Source: Monarcha castaneiventris obscurior
Taxonomy: Eukaryota > Chordata > Aves > Passeriformes > Monarchidae
DNA length: 64,000 bases
NCBI GenBank assembly: GCA_026261815.1
Contig: JAMPIT010000539.1
Coordinates: 4,418,501 to 4,482,500 of the forward strand
Reading direction: 5' to 3'
Shown: positions 1 to 14,300 of the stretch, one piece after another
How positions within the stretch are numbered: position 1 is the first letter of the stretch
How the letters are laid out: the number at the start of each line of letters is the position of its first letter
Notes under the pieces: model-generated
What the model was told of the DNA's origin: nothing
Database searches by the model: none
What the model saw: the letters and a program-made list of their open reading frames with translations, nothing else
Position numbers and translations under genes: made by a program

Positions 1-3000
1 CGCTGACTCCCTGGCACTGGTCAGGACTGGGCTCAGGCAGGTCCCAGGCATGGTGGAAGAGCTGGTGGAAAGCGCAGCCATGGGGGCATCCCTCCAACAG
101 GGATGACAGCAGGTGCTGTCACAGTGGAGGCTGATGGGCTTCCTGCTGCCCCCAGGTTCTTCACGAGGAGCAGCTTCCTCCACATCGCACACACCCCTGC
201 TGAAACATGCCTGTGCTCGGCCCTGCATGCCTCACCAACGAGCTCTCCACCTCCTCCTCCTCCTCCAGCAGTGTGGCAGGGCCACATCCTCCCGGTTTTG
301 GCAGGTACTTTGCTCTTCTTCCACGTGTTGCATTGATGGGGTCTCTCCCACCTGTGTGGCTTCAGATGCTGCCTTTGGAGCAGCAGCTACATCTCTACCA
401 CAGCCTGATCGGACACCAGCTTCAGCACCTCTCCCTGTGCTGCTCCAGGAGTTCCTCCAGCAGCTCAAGACCCCAAACCCAGCAGCGGGATGCAGCTCTA
501 GGGCTGCAGTGTGCACATCTGGGCTGGCTGGCAGGCAGCAGTCAGTAATCCAGCTGGAGAGGAGCTAAGCTCAGTCCTTCAACTCACTTCTCTAATTCCA
601 GCGTTATCCCTTACTGTATTAAAGGGATGAGTCAGAAAAGCCAACAAGCACAAGTGTACAGCCCCTTTCCAAGGGATTCACATGCCCAGAGAAAGGAGAA
701 AGTCTTACAGGTGAATAAATAAACCAAGGAGACAAATGTCCTCAGCTGTCCACTCCTAAATGAATCCAACACGTTTTGTGAAGGAGCACTGAGAACATCT
801 GATGCTGCTCAGTCCTGGGTATGGGTGACAGCAGGACATGGGACGCTCCAGGCTGGGTGAGGAGAACCAGCTCACTCAGCATCTGTGTGGTAAGGTTTTC
901 CCAGGAGAGGCACAGGGGAAGGGGATGACTTTAAAAAGCATTATCTAGGCCTTGATTTCATCTGAGGGGCAGGAAAGGAACATCAAAATCATCAGAAAAA
1001 TCAGCTTCTTCCCAGGTCCACGGGGCAAGGGGCTGAGGGTGGGTGCGAGGCTGGGCTCGGGGGAAGGAGAGCAGCTCAGTACCTGGTTATAGCAACTCAG
1101 CTGGGTGATGACGGCAGGATCACCAGATGGAGATGCCCAAGAAACAAGCCGAGAGGTGAGATCAGATGGAGGGGGATATATTAGGAACAGACATGCAGAT
1201 TTACACATCGTGAGTGAGGAGGTGACAAACAGGTCTGTGGAAGGGGAATCAAACTCTCACGAGGGAGTGAAGTGTGATGAGGAGTGAGGGAGAGGGAAGA
1301 CTCTCTGGGACTCCGGCTGGCAGGGGGACAGGCTGGGAGAGATGCTGGAGGTGGAGGGAGGACAGGGGGACCAGCAGTGACCACAGAGCAGGGGCTGAGC
1401 AGACGGATGGGGCCAGGAACAGACAAGCACTGTGCTCAGCAATGGAGCCAGACGCAAAGGACAAGTTTCACTACAGTTGCATCTACATTTAGGTTGCCAA
1501 AAATACCTTTCACAGATTGGCTGACTTTAATTAAAAGGATGTCTCCTGTGCTCCTGGCACGATACAGAACTCATCCTGCCATGTGGGGCTCTGTGTGGAA
1601 GCTCTGCGGGGGGGGCTTTCCCATGGGACAGCTCCTCTTTGCCTGCATCCTTCCACATCCTGCCAGCGCCGGGCAGCTCAGGCAGTGGTGCTTCCCTGAA
1701 ATGCCCCTCCACAGTGCAGGCACAGAGAAAAGAAGGAAAACTTCACCCCCTTCCTGTTTTGGCTTCTCTCCTTCCCTCCAAACACGGAGAACGCCTTCCT
1801 CCTCTCTCCTCCTCCACGTTTCAGTGCAAAGATTTAGCTAATTTCTTCTATGAATAGCACGGGAGTAGCCATAGCAACATCACCCTGCCAACCTCACCAC
1901 CTCCACTGCCTCCATGTCCCCGGCACCCTGTTCCTCTCACCCTCCCTCGCACCTCCCCAGGGAACATCTGGGGCTTCAGCCATTTCCCACAAAGCAACCT
2001 GTGTTTGGCTTCCTGCCTGCCCCCTTGGTGCTCTCCCTCCTTCCTTCCAGCCATACCTGCTCATCACTCAGAAACCCTGGTCTGAGCCCCCACGGTTTCT
2101 CCAAGGCTCTTTCCTCCCCCTGCCACCCATGCCCCAAGAGACAGGAGCCCCAAGTCCAACATCATCTGAAGGCTCAGCAAAGGCTGGTGCTTTGGCCAAG
2201 ATGTGCTGTCCTGTGCCTACCTACTGCAGTTAATTGCCCAGGGCATGGGAGGAACTCAACAAGCAACGTTTGTGCATCGAAAACCACCCCTGAAAATCAG
2301 TGAAGCACTCATGGCTGATGGCGGGCAGGGAAGATCTGTCCTGCTCCTCCACCTGCCTGGCCATGAAACACCTCTGCCAGGGGTGGAGGCCACACAAGCC
2401 TGGCATGCTCTGGGCATTTGAACGTGGTCAAGGACTCGTTGCAATGCTGTTCCAACTCCCCTCTGCATCCTCATGACCACCCCAAGAGGGAGAAAAGGAC
2501 CACAGAAAGGGAGGCAGCAGGACTTTGCATTCCTGGCCAAGCAGGGCCAGCAAACCTGGGGCAGCCCTGGGGATTGAGGCCACTTCCTCACCACATGCCA
2601 GGGAACTGCACTGCCCTGGGCCCCTTCCCCAGCCCATGCCCCACATGAAAATGCTGGTGAGACCCTTGGGACCCTCCTGGGGGGAGCCTTGCTCTGGTCA
2701 CTCTGCCTGGCACCAGGGTCCTTAGAGTGAACTAAGACTCAGGGCTGCACATTCCCTGTGGGAGGGCAAGGTGCTACTTCAGGCCCCTCAGCTCTTGGAG
2801 CAGAGCTGAGGAAGGGGCTTGGCCATGGCTGGGCAGCTGAGCACCCCTCTCCTGAGAGGCCGTGGGCGTCACTGTGCAGGGGAGAGGAGGGGTTTGAGCA
2901 GTCTGCTCCTCCAGTGCCGCACATCAGGGATGCTTCCCTGGATCACACTGCCATTCCTCCCTCAAAGCCAGGAGTCCTCCTGTCACCCCAGTCTGGCAGG

Positions 3001-5399
3001 GGAGGAACTGAGTCCCCCACCAGCAAGCAAAGGGGGACAAGGAGGGCACAGGGCCAACAGGAGGGATGATGATGGAAACAATGGAGGACAGCAATGACAT
3101 CAAGTGCAGGGACCGGGAGCTAATTTACAGGGAACATGGATAGATAAGGGAAAATAAATGGAAGAGATCTCAGAGGGGAGAAGAAAAGCAAAGCAAAAAA
3201 GATATGAGATACCTAGAGCTCAGAGATTTCCTCCCTCCCTCCAGTGAGGATTAGGGGTTCTCAGTTACTGGCACTGCCTGAGCAAGCTAAAATGTGTCCT
3301 AGAGAAGGGGAGAGGCAGGAGGAGAGAACAGACGGGGGCTGGAAGTGGGAGGAGGTGCAGGTTGACGTTGGGACCGTGCCGTGTGCTGGGCAGCACGTGT
3401 GGGCACGTCTCACATGCCGTGGAGCTTCACACAGAGTATGTGAGTATGCCATGATGTCAGAGAACATACACCACCATATGCAACTGCGAGCACGTTTCTG
3501 GTGGCAGAGCGCTAGCACACGCTTCTCTGCTTGTGTGAAGGAGCAAGGGGAGAAAAAAAGGCTTAAGTGAGAGGTGGTGAAGCTCCCCAGGAGGTTAACA
3601 GATCCCTGCTTACTCGGGAAAGCCTCCTAGCCTGTGCACCCCTTCCCACCTCAGCTGCTGGAAGTGCTTTCAGGGACAGCGAGCTCATTTAAAGGGGCAG
3701 CCCTGAAAAATGGCAGCCCTGCCTCCAGCCAAAGCTCTCCTGGACACGGAGGCAGCCTGTGAAGGAGATTGCTTTGCATCTGCAACATCCAGCCAAACCT
3801 ACCCAGAGCCCAACATCTCCCAGCCTCCCAGAGCCAACTGGACAGACCTGCCTGCCTGAGCACAAGCCATGCCTAGATGTTTCCATGTCACCACCTTTTG
3901 TCCCCCTGCCCACCACTGGACTGGGAAGAACATGGATTCCTCAGGGCTCAGGCACTTGGCACCCTTGGATCAGGAGGAGAGCGTTGCCGAGGTGTTTGCT
4001 GCAAAGCTTTACTCACGGCATACATTTGCTCCACACCAGGGAGCAACGCTGCCTGCTCTGATACAGGCACTGCACATAGCACACACGTCATATTCTACAT
4101 GCAGACCCCGCTATGCTCACATAGCCTCACACACTGGCATCCTCTGTTGCTTGCAACGCCGCGAGGAGCTTTTGATTGTCTTTCTTGTTTTTTTTTTTTT
4201 CACGTTCAGAAAGGCAAAGGCAGAGCAGAGGTTCCCAAAGCGGACGACTTTCCGAGTAGCCCAAGCTCCATGGCAGCACCACAAAGAGACAATGATTTCT
4301 CTTCCACCATTGCAAAAACATGAAAGGCTCCCCTGCCCAGCCTGCCACGGCAGCAATGCAGCTGGCATCCCTTCCTTCTCACACTGCTTGCAATCGTCTT
4401 ACCAGGAATACTGGGCCGGACCTTTCATGCAAGCAGGAGTAGAAAGGAGGGAGCAAACATGCTTCGATTTTCTGCTCCCCATGCTGGCTGCTTTGGATGG
4501 AGGGAAGGAAAGAGATAGTGGAGGAAAGATGGAAGAATGCTTGCCAGGAATCAGCAGGCGAAAGAGAGCCGAGGCTGATTTTGATGCAAAGAGTGGCAGA
4601 GAAAGAGACAGAAAGCAGGACCAGGCTCATAGGAAGGTGGCTGGGGTTTTTGGTGCCTTCTGTAAATATCATCTGAGCTATCAGCTATGAATCTAATTAT
4701 TTCAACCAGAGCTACAGACTGAGACAGTAATGAAGAAAAAATAGAGGAAGGGAAGAAGAGGGTTGTGTTTGCCGAGAGCAGAGGAGGAGAGAATTCCCAT
4801 TGATTCCCGTGTGTCTGCCTGCTATAGCATCTTGAAATAATAATTAGAAGGATCAATAAGAAATCATGTGAGGTTTGAAGACAATGAATGAAAGAAGCAG
4901 AAGAAGCAAACTGAAAAGCCTTTCTCTCAAGCAGGGTAAATTGTTTTTCAGGCAGGGTCTAGCCTCCATTTTAATGCTTTGCAAACAGATCCAACCATTT
5001 TCTAAGCTGGCTTGTGGGTTCAAAACAAGACTGGTCTCTCCATTTAGGGGAGAGAGACACAGCCCGAGAATGGGTCCGGGAGAACACTAATAAAATGAAT
5101 GTGTGTGGGAAGAAATGGAGGCAGTGAAATGGGGCAGAATGCACACAGCACGCCAGCGACCAGAGCAGGGTTACGTAATAATCTCGGGGAGCAGGGACGT
5201 AGCAGCAGAGCGAGGAAACCACAACTCAGTGGAGAGTGGGTGACAGTTTGGGAGCGCTGGCAAGCAACACCGCGAACCCACGAGGCTGCCCAGCGGGCAG
5301 CACGCACCATGCCTGCTAAACACAGGATGATGGGACGCCCTTGATGCTGCCGGGGCTTCGGGCGACGGCATCGTAAGCAGCGAGCACCTCAGGTGGGGT
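1..5399. other. DLG3 intron following the alpha exon, no exon recognised
   Basis: Downstream of the SAP102 first exon on the minus strand. I looked for the next DLG3 exon (a peptide resembling VNGSDGMFKVNPP) and found none. A plus-strand open frame of 273 codons at 3869-4690 resembles nothing I know and has low-complexity parts, so it is taken as chance. The part at about 4640-4920 is AT-rich, non-repetitive and could be conserved non-coding DNA, but this cannot be judged from one sequence. Confidence 0.6.
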
Positions 5400-8300
5400 G
5401 TCCAAAATACATCACGCCCGACGACCGCCTCGTGCCAAGCAAGATCCATTTGGCCCCGCTCGGCCCTGCGAAGGCTGCTCCAACGCTGAGCTCCGGCGCC
5501 GGGCAGGACCGCGGCAGCCAGCCCGAACAACGCCAACGCCGCCCCGACCGACTCCGACGGCCACCCCGAGCGACGACGACGGCCAGCCGCAACAACGCCG
5601 GCACCCAGCCCCAGCAGCGCCGGCACCCGCCCCGGCTGCCCCCGGAGCGGTGCCGCACCGTGCCAGAAACCCGCCGCGAACCCCGGGTTACCCCGACAGC
5701 GCCCGCCCCGTCGCGTCCCGCACCGGGGAGCCGCTGCCCGGGGCTGGCCCGTACCTGCTCGTACCAGTCGCGGCTCGAACACGTGCACTCGGGCCACCAG
5801 CCCGGGCCGCTCCCGTTCACCTTGGCCGCGCTCTTCCCCGGCGGCGGCGGCTTCAGCGCGGCGGGGTCGCGGGCGGGGGGCCCCAGCTTGGCCTTGCCGC
5901 GGGCGGCGGGCGCGGCCCCCCCGGGTGCGGGCAGGGTCTGCGAGCCGTAGCCGCCGTAGCCGTACTGCTCGTGCTGCCACTCGCCGTAGGAGGGGGGGTC
6001 CATGCGCCGCAGGGCCGCCATCCGCGTTACCTCGTAGCACTCGGGGCACTTGCAGCAGTGGTGGTGCTTGTGCATCGCTGCCCTCACACCATAGAGCCGG
6101 CAGGGAGGGAGGGAGGCGGCGCGGAGGGGCGGAGGGAGGTAGGAAGGGAGGGAGAGAAGGAGGGAGGGAAGGAGGGAGGGATGCTCAGGGGGCGGCAGCG
6201 GCCCCCGCCCCGCGCAAGGCGCGCCTGCCGCCTCTTCGCCCGCTCGGCGCCCCCGGCCCCGTGGGAGGAGAAGGAGGAGGAGGAGGAGGAAGAGGAAGGG
6301 AGGGGGATGGTGTTACAGCGCGGTGATCTCCGCGGGGGCGCGACGCGGCATCGTCCGCAACGCCACTCAGTGCCGGGGCCGCTCCCGGCGCGGGGCGCGG
6401 GGCAGCAGCTCGGACACGCTCCGCTGCATGGGGCGGCACTGCCCGGTCCGGCTCAGCCCGGTCCGGCTCGGCTCGGCTCGGTGCGGGACCGCGGCACCTG
6501 CGGCGGCGCGGAGCATCCCTCGCCCCCCCTCCCCCGCAGCGGCCAATCCGCGCCGGCGGAACCTCCGCGCTCCGCCCCGGCGGCGGGGGCGCCGCTCCCA
6601 TCCCCGCTCCCATCCCTGTTCCCATCTCCTCTCCCATCCCCGCGCTCATCCCCGCTCCCATCTCCTCTCCCATCCCCGTTCCCATCCCCGGCGCACCGGG
6701 CAGTCCCCGGCCGCGCCGCCCCCGCTGCCCCCCGCGCAGGCGGCATCCAGAAGGAGCAGAAATCCTGCGCTGCGCTGCCTCTCGCATCACCTTGCGGCTG
6801 CCCTCAGCCCGTCTCCCGGCGCATCGGGCAGCTCTTGTGCAGCGCCGTTCCTCCAGCCCCGGCGCGGCCGTGGCAGCCCTGCCAGCTTTGTGATTGACGC
6901 CAAGAAGGGTTCACTTTGCTTTAGCTGTGGTCCGCGCTGGAGTATGAAATAATTTTTCCAGATCTGAACGGGTCGCTAGGCTGGCAGCAGCGCCTCTGTT
7001 GCATCTCTGTATCCGTTCTCACCTTGCCTTTTGGGAAATGTTACCACATGTGCTCCGTCCAGGACAGCAGCCTGGGGATGCTGCCACTGCCCCATGAGCC
7101 ACAGGTGCACTGGGGGTGTAGAAGCCCCAAGGGCCTTTGCTGGGCCTTCCACCTATTGCCATCAGGGGATGGCAAAAGCAGAGCAGAAATGCCTGCTGGT
7201 GCAGCAGGGCAAGGGTGCTGCTCCCAGTGCAGCTCAGACAGTCCTTCACCTCTTGCATAGAAGTGCAGGACTGGAAGGAATTCAGAAGAGACGGGGAGAG
7301 AGAAAACCCACTACAAAATCCCACATCTGACCATTTAGAACCTGAACTTGGCCTCCTAATGCTTAAAGGTAGTAAAAAACACTAGGGTGGGTGAAAAACG
7401 ATTTGAAGAAATGGTACATAAATATGCAGAAGAGCAATGAAATGTGCACAGGGCTCGCACAGGATATGGCTAAAAGACAGAAGCAGGAGGGGGCCACAAG
7501 CTGAGCCACAAGTATGGTGGTGCAACACCCCAGTTCAGGTTCCAAGGTCTGCAAGGCTCCTCCCGGCCTCCTGCAGCTGGTGTAACATGGCCCTGGGCAC
7601 CAGCAGGGCTGTGGGAGGAGGAACTGCATGATGGCTGGTCAGATAAATGCCCCTGCCCACTCCTTGTTCCTTTAGCTCTTTCAACTGCAATACAAAATTA
7701 CTTCTGCACTTCATCTCTGCAGACAGAGGTGCTCCTGCAGAGTTTGCTCCCAAGCAATCAAGTGAAATGGTTGCTTCTGGGTGAAGGGGAGGGGGCAGAG
7801 GACACCCAGAAATCAGGGTCAGCGTTGCCCCCAAGCACCACGTTCCCCACTGCATGGTGCAGAACCTGTCCTCTCCAGCATTGCCCACACTTCACTGTTT
7901 CCAGGCTGCTCAGGTTACCTCCATCACAAGGTGGCTTAATGCCACGGAGTGGTGGAGTGGCTCAGACACTATTTCCCAGCTGCAAGCTTAGGACAGTCAT
8001 AATGTTCCTGGACAAGCAAGTCTAGAGCAGCTGTCCTCACCATGGTGGCCTCGAGCAGCTGAGCACAGCCCTGCTGCTGAGCCCTCGGAAACAGCTCCAC
8101 AGGTGAGGCTCACCCTGCTGCTCCCCTGGGCTCTCACTGATGGAGGGTCAGTTATGGGACCCAGGGGCACTGTGGCACCAACACAAAGACCCAGAGAGAT
8201 GCAGGGAGATGAAGAAATGGCTGCACACAAGAAAGTGTCTCTACCCTGCAGAGCTCAGTGCCACAGGACATTGCAGCTGTCCCCAGGAGCTCACCAGGGC

Positions 8301-11300
8301 AGGGCAGGATGGGGTGCCTGTGTGCAAAGCAAGCTTGTTCAGAATTAATCAATGAAAAACCGTGTTTGTGTGCATGGCTTTAAGAGAGGTATTTACACTT
8401 CAGCTTTTGAGAAATTAGGATCATCTCCACATCTTCTACTGCTCCTTGTGCCATCAGATGGGAATGACAGGAGGGACTGGGGCCAGATTGAATCAGAGAT
8501 AGGAGATTGCTGCACCAAAGTAGAGCAGAAAGCCTGGTAAAAAAGGGCAGGCAGCCAGTGTCTCCCCCATGAGAGCAAAAGGACAGGAATTCCATCTTGG
8601 CTACCCACCCTGCAGCACCTCTGAGATCACTTCATCACTGAGATGAGCTCAGTACCTGTAACACAACCATTCCTAATTATTGTTCCACCCCAGCTGCAAA
8701 TCTCCTTCCCACTGCAGTTGCCACCCTGGGATGGCAGGGTTAGGTTGCAGGGACCATGCAGTGGCCTCTCCACCACCATGGGCCTTCTCCAAAGCCATCT
8801 TTGAGCCACGGTCAGTCAGGAGTCCCTTGTCTGGATGAGACTGACTTGAGTGGGAGGAAAGCACCAGGGAACTGCACAAGCAGAGAGTCTGTCACCCCAA
8901 CTGCTCACACCTGCCCTGCTCCAGACACATCTCCTTTCCTCTGTCCTGGGATGGGGGCAGGCAAGGACATGGGCATTCACTCAGGGAGGAAGCACAGAAG
9001 CAAAGGACAAGAGCTGTTAGGGAAAAATGCTTTAATAAGGAGCTGGGTGAACAATAAAGAGAAGCATTTAATTTGATTTTTTTTCCCCTCCCTTTTTTTT
9101 TGGGGTGCATCCTCCACAAGGAAGGTGTCTGGTCCTCTCTATGCTTGGTCTCTGGCAGCCTGCACAGCCATTCATGCAATGGGCATCCCCACGTGGGAAA
9201 CACCCTCACTGCCAGCCCTGGAGTGCACTATTACAGCCTCCATCCCACTCCATTTTCCCCAGCTCTCTTATCTGTTAGTGCCTCATTGCCACCTGCAGAC
9301 AGAGGGGTCTTGAGCCTCAGCTGCTGCAGCTCTTTAGAGCCCTTCCCTACCTGCTTGCATCTTCCCATCCCAAACCCCACATTTCCCATTTTAGCTGCCA
9401 CGAGAGTTGTTTAATTCCTAATAATTTGTAATGAACTGCATGTGCCACCTGCTAGCCCCAATTAAAAGGGAAAAACTAATCCACGGTTGCTTCTGCCTGC
9501 TTGCAACGTTCCCTAATGCTGCACAGGACTTGGGATACCTTATCAAGCTAAGGGGAGGCCAGGAGGATCCACATTCTGTACTTCTCCAGCTTGTTTTAGT
9601 GAGTGGTGGCATTTTGGCAGCTGGGGGTGGCTTTGCTGGGAGACCAAGTGATGTGGGCACCTGCACTGGGGTGCCCAGGCCTGTGTCTGGCAGGGCAGGC
9701 ACAGTGCCCAGCACTTTGAGGCAGCTGTGGGCATCTTGCTGCAGTAATGCGAGCATTGAGCAGGGCTAAAGGAGATATGAGCTGATTTCCAGGCAGGTGC
9801 CTTCAGGGAAGGGAGTGATTCAAGGAAAACAAGAGTTCTCTCATTCTCTACCCTCTTCCTACCGGTACTTTCCCCGTATTATTTAAATTCAGCTGTGGCA
9901 GCTGCTCTTTTTACAGGTGCTAATTTCAGCAAAGTGTCAAGAAATCCCCGGAGATGATGCTATTTACAAGGCACGAAGATGGCACAGAGCTAGGTTTTAT
10001 CTGGTGTCACTGGCATTTCAGCCCCTGCTGCCGCTTCCTTCCTCTCGCATGAAGTCCTGCAGGAAGAGGAAGGCAAGTGTGAGGGACCTGGCACTGCAGG
10101 CTTCTTCTACCTACAGCCCTTCTAGGAGCAGGGCATGAGGAGATAGGGCAGGCTGAAGGCAGCTATTTCCTTGAAAAAACAGCAGTCATGTGAGTGCCTG
10201 ACTATCACCCAAGAGGAGCTGGATCCTGCCAGGGGAACTGAAGCCACACCATAGCTCTGAGCCTGGATGCAGACAGGGAATCTTTGTAACGCTCAGGAGG
10301 ACAGTTTTGCATTAGGGAGGTACCTTTTCCCATCACTGCCTGCAAAAAGACACCCAACACATGCAGCCCAGGGAGGCAGCAGGGAAATAGATCTGGGCGG
10401 GCAGGCTAGGAGGAGGTGAGCAGCCAAGAAAGGAACCAGGTGAACTTGGCTCATCTGTCAGTCAGTTCCTTAGCACTACCACAGAGCCCACCCAGCAGGG
10501 ATTTGCCATCTGCAGGGTCTGGGGCTTGTCAATTGGAACTTGAAGAGGTGCTGTGTAGAGCTGGCTGCACAGCTACTGGGCATATTGGGCTGGAGGCTCC
10601 TGTGAGCACTGGAGGGTTTGTGCAGTCAGAGGTGAGTGGGAAAGGGCAGGATAAGAACCATCTCACTCCACGGCTGTTCCTTCCTGCCACCAGCAGCAAT
10701 TCACGCCGGGAAATATGTGGCTGGGGTAATAATAACCATGCATACCAAGGGACCAATAGCTCTCAGCACTCTCAGAGCAGATGCCCAACAAATTATTCTC
10801 CTCCAGGGCAAAACCATTTTTATTCTATTAATGATCCCGGATACATTGCCCAGTTGCTGTAGCCTCGCTTGTGGCAGCAATGGCACGAGAGTCTTCAATA
10901 GACACCATTGGCTGGTTTCTGCAACTCACATCAGGGACAACTAAATGTCTTCCACGGCTGCGCTGGGGGTGGGGAGAGGAGCGATGGAGACCTGAAGCAG
11001 GTCTTTACAGCAGGGCTCAGGCTCCCTGCCTGTAAAGCAGAGCCTGGAGGCGTTATTTAATAGCAATCAAATGCAGCAGGCTTTATGGAATTGCTGACAG
11101 CCTCACAATGCCCACAGCTGCTCTCCCCATCACCTGGCAGGGATGCTCCTGCCCTGTGTTGGAGCACTTGAGGCATGGGCTGGCTGTGGGCTGCCTTCGT
11201 GCACCTCCCTCCACGGCAGGGCAATTACAGCACTGACGTGTCCCGTGGTCTGTGGGTGCCCCCTCCTTGTGTGTGCCTCATTTCCTTTAGAAAATGATGG

Positions 11301-14300
11301 AGCAGAGGGAAGGTTTGACAATGTGACCAGGGCACAACTTCACCACTCCACACCAGGGTCACAGCAAGAAATCCCATTGTCTTTAAGAGAATCAGTTGCT
11401 ATTTTTTTGGTCCTGTACCTTGATGTCTGGCTTGTGCCTAGTGTGACACCACTAAATCCTGTTTCCCTGCATCCTTCACTAGTCCCGAGCTGGGTGTGCT
11501 TACATACTTGAGTCTTAGAGGGAGCCAAGCACACCGTGCTTGGGCTGTACAAGCCTGTGGAGATCTCCTGGCCGGCTCTGCCTAAGCTGGAATGACCTTG
11601 GGGCCACAAAGCCCCGCAGGCTGACTCGCAGGGGTTCCTCACCAGGACCCATCCCTGTAGGAACAGGTACCCTCCTCAGAGTGGGTCAACGTGTGGCTCT
11701 GAAAGGGAGGCAAGGGCTCAGCACCACTCTGTCCAGATCCAGCACAGACCTGCCCACAGGGACCTTCCCCACATCCAGGGCCCAGAGATGTCCCTTCCTC
11801 GATTATTCCCACCCTGCTTGGGGAACTAGAAGGGGAACCCTGTGGGGTCCATGCATTCTCTCTTTCCCCTGGCCAGCCCTGCTCCAATCTGCCCCTTCCA
11901 GATGGAGCAAAGCCCATTCTGCAACTCCCACCGCCCACAGCCAGTGACTCACAGGGATGCTGTTGCCTCACCCGGGCAGTGCTGGCCCAGAACACCCTTC
12001 CCGGCAGGGAAACCTGCCCAGCCGCCGGGAGAAAACCCAATGCTGGCGTCCCTTGGAGCCGCGGCCCCCCGCGGTGGATGGGAGGTGGGCGCCCGGCTGG
12101 CCCGGCCCTGCCCCTTTAAGGGAGGAAGATCCGCTCGGAAATTTGTGAATGGCTGTCCCCGCCCCCGCCGCGCGCGCCGCCCGCCCGGCCAATCAGCGCG
12201 CGAGCCGCAGGCCCGCAGCCCGCGCACGGCGCTCTCTTAAAGGCGCACTGCCGCCACCCGCCCGTCCCCACACGGCCGCTTCGGAAGCCCCGAGGTGACC
12301 CTCGGAGCGGGTCCCAGCCGCGGGGCGAGGAGCCGTTCCCGAGGCACAGGCACACCCGCGCCCTCCGCAAGAGGGACACGCCAGCAACACAAGCCTTGGA
12401 GGATGGATGGTGTTGAGGGGTGATGTGCCGGTTTCCCTCACCCTGACGCCAGGGCTTGGACATGGGGTGGTCAGGTCGCAGGGACTGGACGTCCACACTG
12501 GCCAGAGCGCACAGCTGGGCTGAGTTTCCCCCAAAGGCCGTGAGCTGCCAAGCCATGGTGTGAGGGGGAGCAGGCAGCTGGGAGAGCTGTTTCATCACCC
12601 TACTCTTGTTCTAGGCCAGATCAGGATTGCAGGAGCGCTCCCACAGCAGCGGAGCCCTAAAGCTTATGAAATCTTCCTGCAGGAACACCCCATGAAACTC
12701 AGCTCACGTGCTGTGCAAGATCGACCGGGGCACGGAGGGGAAATGGCTGTGCAGTACGTGCCACGGGAGAGGGAGTGAACAGTGCAACAATGGGATTGCG
12801 ACAGACCCATGAAGCAGCGGGCAGAGCTTGCCCCTGGCTTCAGCAATAAACCCAGCCCCAGGTCCAGCCTGGCCTCCCCCTGCACTGCAGCGCAGTGCCC
12901 CCTCCTTGCTGTGCCACAGCTCCTCCCTCAGTCTGCTGTAGCCCGGGCTGTGAAATGATCTGGTCTAAAAATACCCCTCAAACGGGGGGGACAGCCTGGC
13001 AGGACATTGCCATGTTTCCTGGACACGTGCAGGTGGGAAGCTGGTTGTGAGGCTGGGGAAGCGATGTTGGCCAGGCAGAGTGGTCTCCATGCCAGTGCTC
13101 TGGGCACAGACATTGGTGTACCTGAGCTGTGCCAGCCCCTACAGCTATCCGGGCCACAGACTGCAGGAGGCCTTTGCCTGAGCCTCAGTACTTGGAATAA
13201 TTTTTAGGTGCGCTGCCAGTGAGACTCCGACAAGGTGCTTTGTACCTGCAGGCTGCAGGGCTGTGGCAGGTGCTGCCCTGGGGCAGATCCTTGCTTCCTG
13301 CAACAGGGCAGAGATTGGCTTGAAATGCTGCCACTGCTGCAGCCATGCATGGTTTAACCCTCCCAGAGCAGGCAGAGCCAGGCAAGAGGAGCCAGCACAC
13401 AGCAGAGAGCACCTTTCCAAGGGCTCACGCTCAGATTCACAAGAGGGATGATTTCCAAGCCCACGCTCATTTACTGTCCTCCCCCTGTACTTCCCCTAGC
13501 TCCTACCAATGCCGAGGATAATACATCTCTCAGCGTAGCTTGATACTGATCCTCCAAATCCTAAAGACCATAAACCTTCATGAGCAGTTATCATGGCTGC
13601 TCTATTTATAACAGTGCCAGTACTGCCTCTGCCACCAAAATCCTGATCTCTGTCCAGCCTGATGCCATTAAGATGCAGTGACGTTCCCCCAGCTCCAGTA
13701 CTCCGGATAGAAAGCAGCTGGCCTGCCAGGCTCTGCCTTCAAGCTTGGTTTGTTTCTTTAAAAATGGTGAGGAGAGCTCGTTTGTTTTGAAGAAATGCAC
13801 CTGGGGGATTTGTCCTCACCCTCCTGAGATGCTGGGGTAGCTGTGAGGGAGAGTGCAATGTGGATGGGTGCAGGAGAGGGTGGCACATCCTATGCTCTGG
13901 GCATGGAGCCTCCACATTTCCAGAGCTGCTGCTGGGTCTGTGCTACAGGAGACAGGCTCCAGCCCTTCACTTTGGCTGCAGCAGGAATATGGTTCATCAC
14001 CTAACAAGGCAAAGCAGGAAAGGAGGAACCTGGGTGCTGCTGTGTGGATCCTGCATCAGCACATTTGGCAAACCTGATGAGTGGAGCTGACAGAGACCCA
14101 GCAGGGACACTGCAGCGGCTCCCTGAGCTCCTGGCCAAGGCACTGATGGGCCTGGCCTCTGATCAGTCCCCATCCTGCTGGAGATGCCTGTGAATGGTCT
14201 TGGTTCTTGCTTTCAGAGCTACACATGAAACCCATCAGCGTGAATCTCAGTGTGAAGTTGTTCCAGCAGCTGTGCTCCCTTGGGGACAGGCAGACACGGA

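Larger units (their letters stand above)
5400..6890. promoter_or_regulatory. CpG island over the DLG3 alpha first exon
   Basis: A long GC-rich, CpG-dense stretch covers the SAP102 first exon, its donor side and about 800 bases upstream on the minus strand. It is the likely promoter and 5' UTR of the alpha transcripts. No TATA box stands out upstream of the ATG, as is usual for CpG-island promoters. The exact start site cannot be read from sequence. Confidence 0.75.

Noticed and set aside
3869..4690. 273-codon plus-strand open frame in the DLG3 intron
   Set aside because: Contains a poly-Phe stretch from a T run and no recognisable domain; codon pattern gives no sign of coding. Kept only as a chance frame.
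1..5754. Search for the first common DLG3 exon and PDZ1
   Set aside because: No VNGSDGMF-like or GLGFSIAGG-like peptide is present on the minus strand; these exons must be outside the window.
5398..6897. 499-codon plus-strand open frame across the DLG3 alpha CpG island
   Set aside because: Low-complexity Pro/Arg/Ala product in CpG-rich DNA, antisense to a recognised exon, with tandem repeats inside; no resemblance to a known protein.
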